A DNA stretch of 64,000 nucleotides, taken from Thiohalomonas sp041685045. Lineage in GTDB: Bacteria; Pseudomonadota; Gammaproteobacteria; Thiohalomonadales; Thiohalomonadaceae. The DNA is taken from the NCBI GenBank assembly GCA_041685045.1, contig JAWLGP010000011.1, forward strand, positions 1 to 64,000, given 5' to 3'. The notes beneath the pieces were generated by a model. The model saw only the letters and a list, made by a program, of their open reading frames with translations, did no database searches and was not told the origin of the DNA. Shown piece after piece: positions 60,753 through 64,000 of this stretch; positions within the stretch are counted from its first letter, which is position 1; every line of letters starts with the position of its first letter. A program made the translations under genes and the position numbers.

Positions 60753-61994
60753 ATGGCAGAGACGGTGAGCGAAGCCCGCCGGGCCCTGCTGGACGGATTG
60801 CGCGGTGCGCTGGCGCGGGTCGAGGGCAAACAGGTGGTCGAAACCTACCTGCGTGCCCACCCGCCGCCGGGCGATGCCTACGTGCTGGCGCTGGGGAAGG
60901 CTGCTGAATCGATGACCGCCGGGGCCATCGCGGCCCTGGGCGGCCGCCTGGTCCGCGGTCTGCTCATCACCAAGCACCATCACCTGGGGCCGGCCTGCCG
61001 GGACCGGCGTATCGAATGTATTGAGGCCGGTCACCCGGTACCGGACCAGGCCAGCCTTGCGGCCGGCGAGCGGCTGCTGGCGTTCATCCGGGACATCCCG
61101 CACCAAGCGGAGGTGATCGTGCTGGTCTCCGGCGGCACCTCCGCGCTGGCCGAGCAGTTGCCCGCGGGCACCACCCTCGACGACCTGCAACACGCCAACC
61201 GATGGCTGCTCGGTTCCGGCCTCGACATCGACGCGGTCAATCGGGTTCGGAGAGGGCTCTCCTGTATCAAGGCCGGGCGGCTGGCCCGTTACCTGGAGGG
61301 GCGCCGAACCTGCAATCTGTTGATGTCGGACGTCCCGGGTGACGAGCCGGCCGTGATCGGTTCGGGGTTGCTGGTTCCCCATCCGCCGGAGGCTCTGGCG
61401 ATCGATTTCGACCTGCCGGACTGGTTGGCCGGGCTGCTGGGCCGGGTTCCCGCGGCGCCGCTGCCGGACGATCCCTGCTTCCGATCGGTCGAGACCTGCA
61501 TCCTGGTGTGCAATCGCGATGCCCGGGAGGGGGCCGCGGCGGCCCTTCGGAGGCGGGGCCTTGCCGTCACCGTTTCCGACAGAAACTTCATCGGCGATGC
61601 CGAAACGCTCGGCCGTCAGCTTGCCCGTGAGCTGTTGAAGGGACCGCCAAGCGTCCGCATCTGGGGCGGCGAGAGCACCGTGGTGCTGCCGGCCGAGCCG
61701 GGCAGGGGCGGTCGCAACCAGACCCTTGCACTGGCCGCCGCCCTGGAGTTGCAGGCCCAGGACGGGGTGGCCCTGCTGGCCGTTGGCACCGACGGCACCG
61801 ACGGGCCGACCGATGACGCAGGCGCCCTGGTCGACGGCGGCACTGTCGCTCACGGCCGCCTCGAGGCATTGGACCCTGACGACTGCCTGCAACGGGCCGA
61901 CGCCGGCACCTTCCTGGAGGCGAGCGGGGATCTGGTCCAGACCGGCCCGACCGGTACCAACGTGATGGATTTGGTCATCGGGATTAGGTTTTGA
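60753..61994 (+). CDS. Glycerate 2-kinase (MOFRL/DUF4147 family)
   Basis: A 413-residue kinase. The N-terminal DUF4147 domain (about 5-240) has VLALGKAAESMTAGAIAALG and VIVLVSGGTSALAEQLP; the C-terminal MOFRL domain (about 300-405) has WGGESTVVLPAEPGRGGRNQ, TLALAAALELQA and GTDGTDGPTDDAGALVDGGT. Such enzymes phosphorylate D-glycerate to 2-phosphoglycerate. ATG 60753 is used; a longer frame would run back through the methyltransferase pseudogene. The stop overlaps no neighbour. Confidence 0.88.
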   Translation: MAETVSEARRALLDGLRGALARVEGKQVVETYLRAHPPPGDAYVLALGKAAESMTAGAIAALGGRLVRGLLITKHHHLGPACRDRRIECIEAGHPVPDQASLAAGERLLAFIRDIPHQAEVIVLVSGGTSALAEQLPAGTTLDDLQHANRWLLGSGLDIDAVNRVRRGLSCIKAGRLARYLEGRRTCNLLMSDVPGDEPAVIGSGLLVPHPPEALAIDFDLPDWLAGLLGRVPAAPLPDDPCFRSVETCILVCNRDAREGAAAALRRRGLAVTVSDRNFIGDAETLGRQLARELLKGPPSVRIWGGESTVVLPAEPGRGGRNQTLALAAALELQAQDGVALLAVGTDGTDGPTDDAGALVDGGTVAHGRLEALDPDDCLQRADAGTFLEASGDLVQTGPTGTNVMDLVIGIRF

Positions 61995-62119
61995 GCCCGT
62001 TACAAAACTACATACATAATGTCTACTACCAACGTAAAGTTTCGGATTGTTCGAGAGGTTGGCTTTGCTATACGTTACGGCAATTGACAACCAAGGTGCG
62101 ATGCACCAGGGAGGAAGTC

Positions 62120-62584
62120 ATGAACCTGCTACGTAGTATCTTCGCAATACTGTTGTTGTCGTTCGTGACAAGCGCGGCGTTCGCGATGTCTGACAAGGCG
62201 GTACAACCGAGCTTTATCGACGGTGGTTCTGAGCTCTCGGACTTCTATACGCTTGTCTTCAACAATGAAGCGGGTTTCACCTCGACACTCTACATTTCGA
62301 CACTCTCTGCGGTGGGAAACTACGACATCTGCACCCTTGTGGGTAACCGCGACAGCTGTTCGCTCGTCTCTGCCGGGCACGGTGTCACGGCATTCACCAT
62401 GGAAGAGCTCGGAATTCCTAACGGCACCGCGTTGATGGTGGTCAATCCGGCCGACACCACCACCTTGGGTTCCTCCATGCTCGTGATGCAGAACGCTGCC
62501 GGAGCGTTCGCCGTGTTGGAGCCGATTATCACAGAGCCCTTTAACTTCGCGCTGCTTGCGGAACAGGCGAAAGCAAGCGAATGA
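62120..62584 (+). CDS. Orphan secreted protein (154 aa)
   Basis: A 154-residue protein with a clear Sec signal peptide (LLRSIFAILLLSFVTSAAFA, cut near residue 22). The mature part is acidic, with beta-prone segments such as FYTLVFNNEAGFTSTLYIS and two cysteines in CTLVGNRDSC. I recognise no family. GGAGG lies directly upstream of ATG 62120. The gene and its leader are AT-richer than neighbours, it stands alone between a hairpin terminator and a 125-base leader, and may be recently acquired. Confidence 0.75.
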   Translation: MNLLRSIFAILLLSFVTSAAFAMSDKAVQPSFIDGGSELSDFYTLVFNNEAGFTSTLYISTLSAVGNYDICTLVGNRDSCSLVSAGHGVTAFTMEELGIPNGTALMVVNPADTTTLGSSMLVMQNAAGAFAVLEPIITEPFNFALLAEQAKASE

Positions 62585-62597
62585 AATGAGCTTGCAC

Positions 62598-62627
62598 AGG
62601 ACAGACCGCTCCCCAGCGGTCTGTCCT
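62598..62627 (+). terminator. Terminator-like hairpin after the orphan secreted protein gene
   Basis: A perfect 13-bp stem AGGACAGACCGCT / AGCGGTCTGTCCT around CCCC lies 13 bases after the stop. The T-tract is short, so termination is likely but not certain. Confidence 0.7.
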
Positions 62628-62720
62628 TACCATTGCCAACTGCTTGGGAGTAACGGCGGGTTGCTATTCAGCGAATATCCGGCTTATCCAAAATGACGCG
62701 CGCCCCGGTACAATGGCGCC

Positions 62721-63521
62721 ATGTCGAACGATCTCTTCTCCGCAGCCGAGAGCTGTCTGACAACCTGCGAGGCGGAACAGAAGGTGGCGGCCACCCACGC
62801 CGCCGCCGAGGCCTGGCGCAACGGACGACTTTCGCTGGAACAACCCGCGGCCCCGGAACCCATTGGCGAGCCGGGTAGGCCGGCCCGCCTGCGTCTGGTG
62901 CTGCCGCGCGACCTGCCACAGCGCCGGGTCACCGCACCGGAAGGCCGGGCGGTGCTCTACCACGCCCTGACTCACATCGAGTTCAACGCCATCAATCTGG
63001 CGTGGGACGCGGCCTACCGTTTTCGCGGCATGCCGCGCGCCTTCTACGACGATTGGGTGCAGGTGGCGGACGAGGAGGCGTATCACTTCAGGCTGTTGCG
63101 CGACCACCTGCGGAGTGTCGGCCATGACTACGGCGATTTCCCGGGCCACAACGGCTTGTGGGAGATGGCGCGAAAGACCGCGCACGACCCGCTGGTGCGG
63201 ATGGCACTGGTGCCGCGCTGCCTGGAAGCGCGGGGATTGGACGTCAATCCGGGAATCAAGGCGAGGCTTCTGGAAGTGGGGGACGAGACCGGGGCGGCGC
63301 TGCTGGACATCATCCTGCGTGACGAGATCGGACACGTGGCCATTGGCGACCGCTGGTTCCGTTACCTGTGCAACCAGCGTGACCTCGAGCCGGAGTCGAC
63401 CTATCGCGCGCTGGTCGATGAGTACATGAGCGGGCCGCTGCGCGGGCCGTTTCACACGGCGGCCCGTCGCAAGGCCGGTTTCACCGAGGCCGAACTCGCC
63501 TACCTGGAGGGTGTGGGTTGA
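62721..63521 (+). CDS. DUF455 family ferritin-like protein
   Basis: A 266-residue helical protein of the DUF455 family, in the ferritin-like superfamily. Metal-ligand candidates are ALTHIEFNAINLAWDA (Glu/His), ADEEAYHFRLLRDHL and RDEIGHVAIGDRWFRY. LYHALTHIE-type sequence at about 84-90 is diagnostic. The function is unknown; members are linked to tRNA hydroxylase-like diiron enzymes. Its last bases overlap the next gene's start (TTGA). Confidence 0.88.
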   Translation: MSNDLFSAAESCLTTCEAEQKVAATHAAAEAWRNGRLSLEQPAAPEPIGEPGRPARLRLVLPRDLPQRRVTAPEGRAVLYHALTHIEFNAINLAWDAAYRFRGMPRAFYDDWVQVADEEAYHFRLLRDHLRSVGHDYGDFPGHNGLWEMARKTAHDPLVRMALVPRCLEARGLDVNPGIKARLLEVGDETGAALLDIILRDEIGHVAIGDRWFRYLCNQRDLEPESTYRALVDEYMSGPLRGPFHTAARRKAGFTEAELAYLEGVG

Positions 63522-64000
63522 AGAAGAAAGGGCTGCAAATACACAGGTTGGTTTGGTTCTCGCTGGTGTTCTGGATGCTCCCTGCGGCTGCCGCGGAGCT
63601 GTTGCAGTTCAGCATTACGGAGCCGGGGATGGATGCCTATTCTTCGCGGGTGATCGTGACCGAGCGTCATCTGCGCATGGACGATGGTGACGGTGCCCCC
63701 GATGAGGATTACATCCTGATGGACCGCGAAGACGGCACTTTGTACAGCGTGACCCACAGCGACCAGACGGTTTTCGTGATCCGGCCCTTGGCGGAGGCAC
63801 CGAAGACGTTCGCCCAGCCGGAACTGCGGACGGAGAGGGTCGCGACCGCCCCGGACACGCCGGCTGTGGCCGGCCAAATCCCGCAACACCACCATCTCTA
63901 CGTCGCCGGCAAGGCTTGCCACAACGTGGTCTCCATCGCACTACTGCCGGACAGCGTCGCGGCACTGGCCCAGTTCCGGCGGACGCTGGCGGGACCGCGC
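63518..64000 (+). CDS. Periplasmic hypothetical protein (truncated by window end)
   Basis: The frame starts at TTG 63518, which has GGAGGG at 63506-63511, and runs off the window at 161 codons. The start KKKGLQIHRLVWFSLVFWML is a signal peptide, cut near AAAA (about residue 27). The mature part shows LLQFSITEPGMDAYSSRVIV, DYILMDREDGTLYSVTHSD and YVAGKACHNVVSIALLPDS. I recognise no family; the pattern suggests a small beta-rich periplasmic domain. TTGA overlap with the DUF455 gene indicates an operon. Confidence 0.65.
   Translation, partial: MKKKGLQIHRLVWFSLVFWMLPAAAAELLQFSITEPGMDAYSSRVIVTERHLRMDDGDGAPDEDYILMDREDGTLYSVTHSDQTVFVIRPLAEAPKTFAQPELRTERVATAPDTPAVAGQIPQHHHLYVAGKACHNVVSIALLPDSVAALAQFRRTLAGPR

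Overview
The window reads as a chromosomal segment of a GC-rich, polarly flagellated gammaproteobacterium. The flagellar and chemotaxis gene order (fliLMNOPQR-flhBA-flhF-fleN-fliA-cheYZAB-motCD-parC-parP-cheW) and the orders asd-usg-fimV-truA and trpF-trpB-trpA-accD-folC-dedD-cvpA-purF-metZ match Pseudomonas and the purple and sulfur gammaproteobacteria (Chromatiales/Ectothiorhodospiraceae). The second group is my best guess, inferred from gene order and base composition only.

Region 1 (1-2350) is an accessory island. It holds the 3' end of a group II intron (end of the reverse transcriptase/maturase, then domains V and VI). The intron interrupts what looks like an integron attC site. Two intact attC sites follow (1580-1684 and 1915-1973), with two cassette genes on the minus strand: a Shedu-type (DUF4263) candidate anti-phage nuclease with an unusual N-terminal half, and a 60-residue membrane microprotein. 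No integrase is visible, so this is an attC cluster or the far end of a larger integron. This is the most interesting part of the window. Next to it lies a decayed 3' fragment of norD.

Region 2 (2.6-6.5 kb) is housekeeping: rsgA, phhB, a small cytochrome c, an M48/Ste24-type membrane protease, and divergent orn.

Region 3 (6.6-28 kb) is the flagellar/chemotaxis operon. It is preceded by a textbook sigma-54 promoter at 6658-6673. It encodes the C-ring (FliM, FliN), the export gate (FliOPQR, FlhBA), polar placement and number control (FlhF, FleN), sigma-28 (FliA), the chemotaxis core (CheY, CheZ, CheA, CheB, CheW), a second stator (MotCD) and polar array positioning (ParC/ParP). A converging pair on the minus strand encodes FliK and an FlhB C-terminal-domain protein.

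Region 4 (28-41 kb) holds a GYF-like/pentapeptide-repeat membrane protein, the three AmmeMemoRadiSam genes, a DUF481 outer-membrane-type protein, mog, prmB, hemN, aroC, an MFS transporter, a PiuC-type dioxygenase and a LysR regulator divergent from leuC.

Region 5 (41-64 kb) is biosynthetic: leuCDB-asd-usg, fimV, truA, trpFBA-accD-folC-dedD-cvpA-purF, then metZ behind a SAM-II (SAM-alpha) riboswitch with its terminator. After a decayed SAM methyltransferase come a MOFRL-type glycerate kinase, an orphan secreted protein, a DUF455 protein and a truncated periplasmic protein.

Intergenic gaps from about 2.6 kb onward are loaded with dispersed palindromic repeats, several nested inside one another. 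They lie between genes of one operon (leuC-leuD-leuB-asd, fliP-fliQ, parP-cheW), and one has been read into the C-terminus of the LysR protein. No tRNA, rRNA or CRISPR array was seen.
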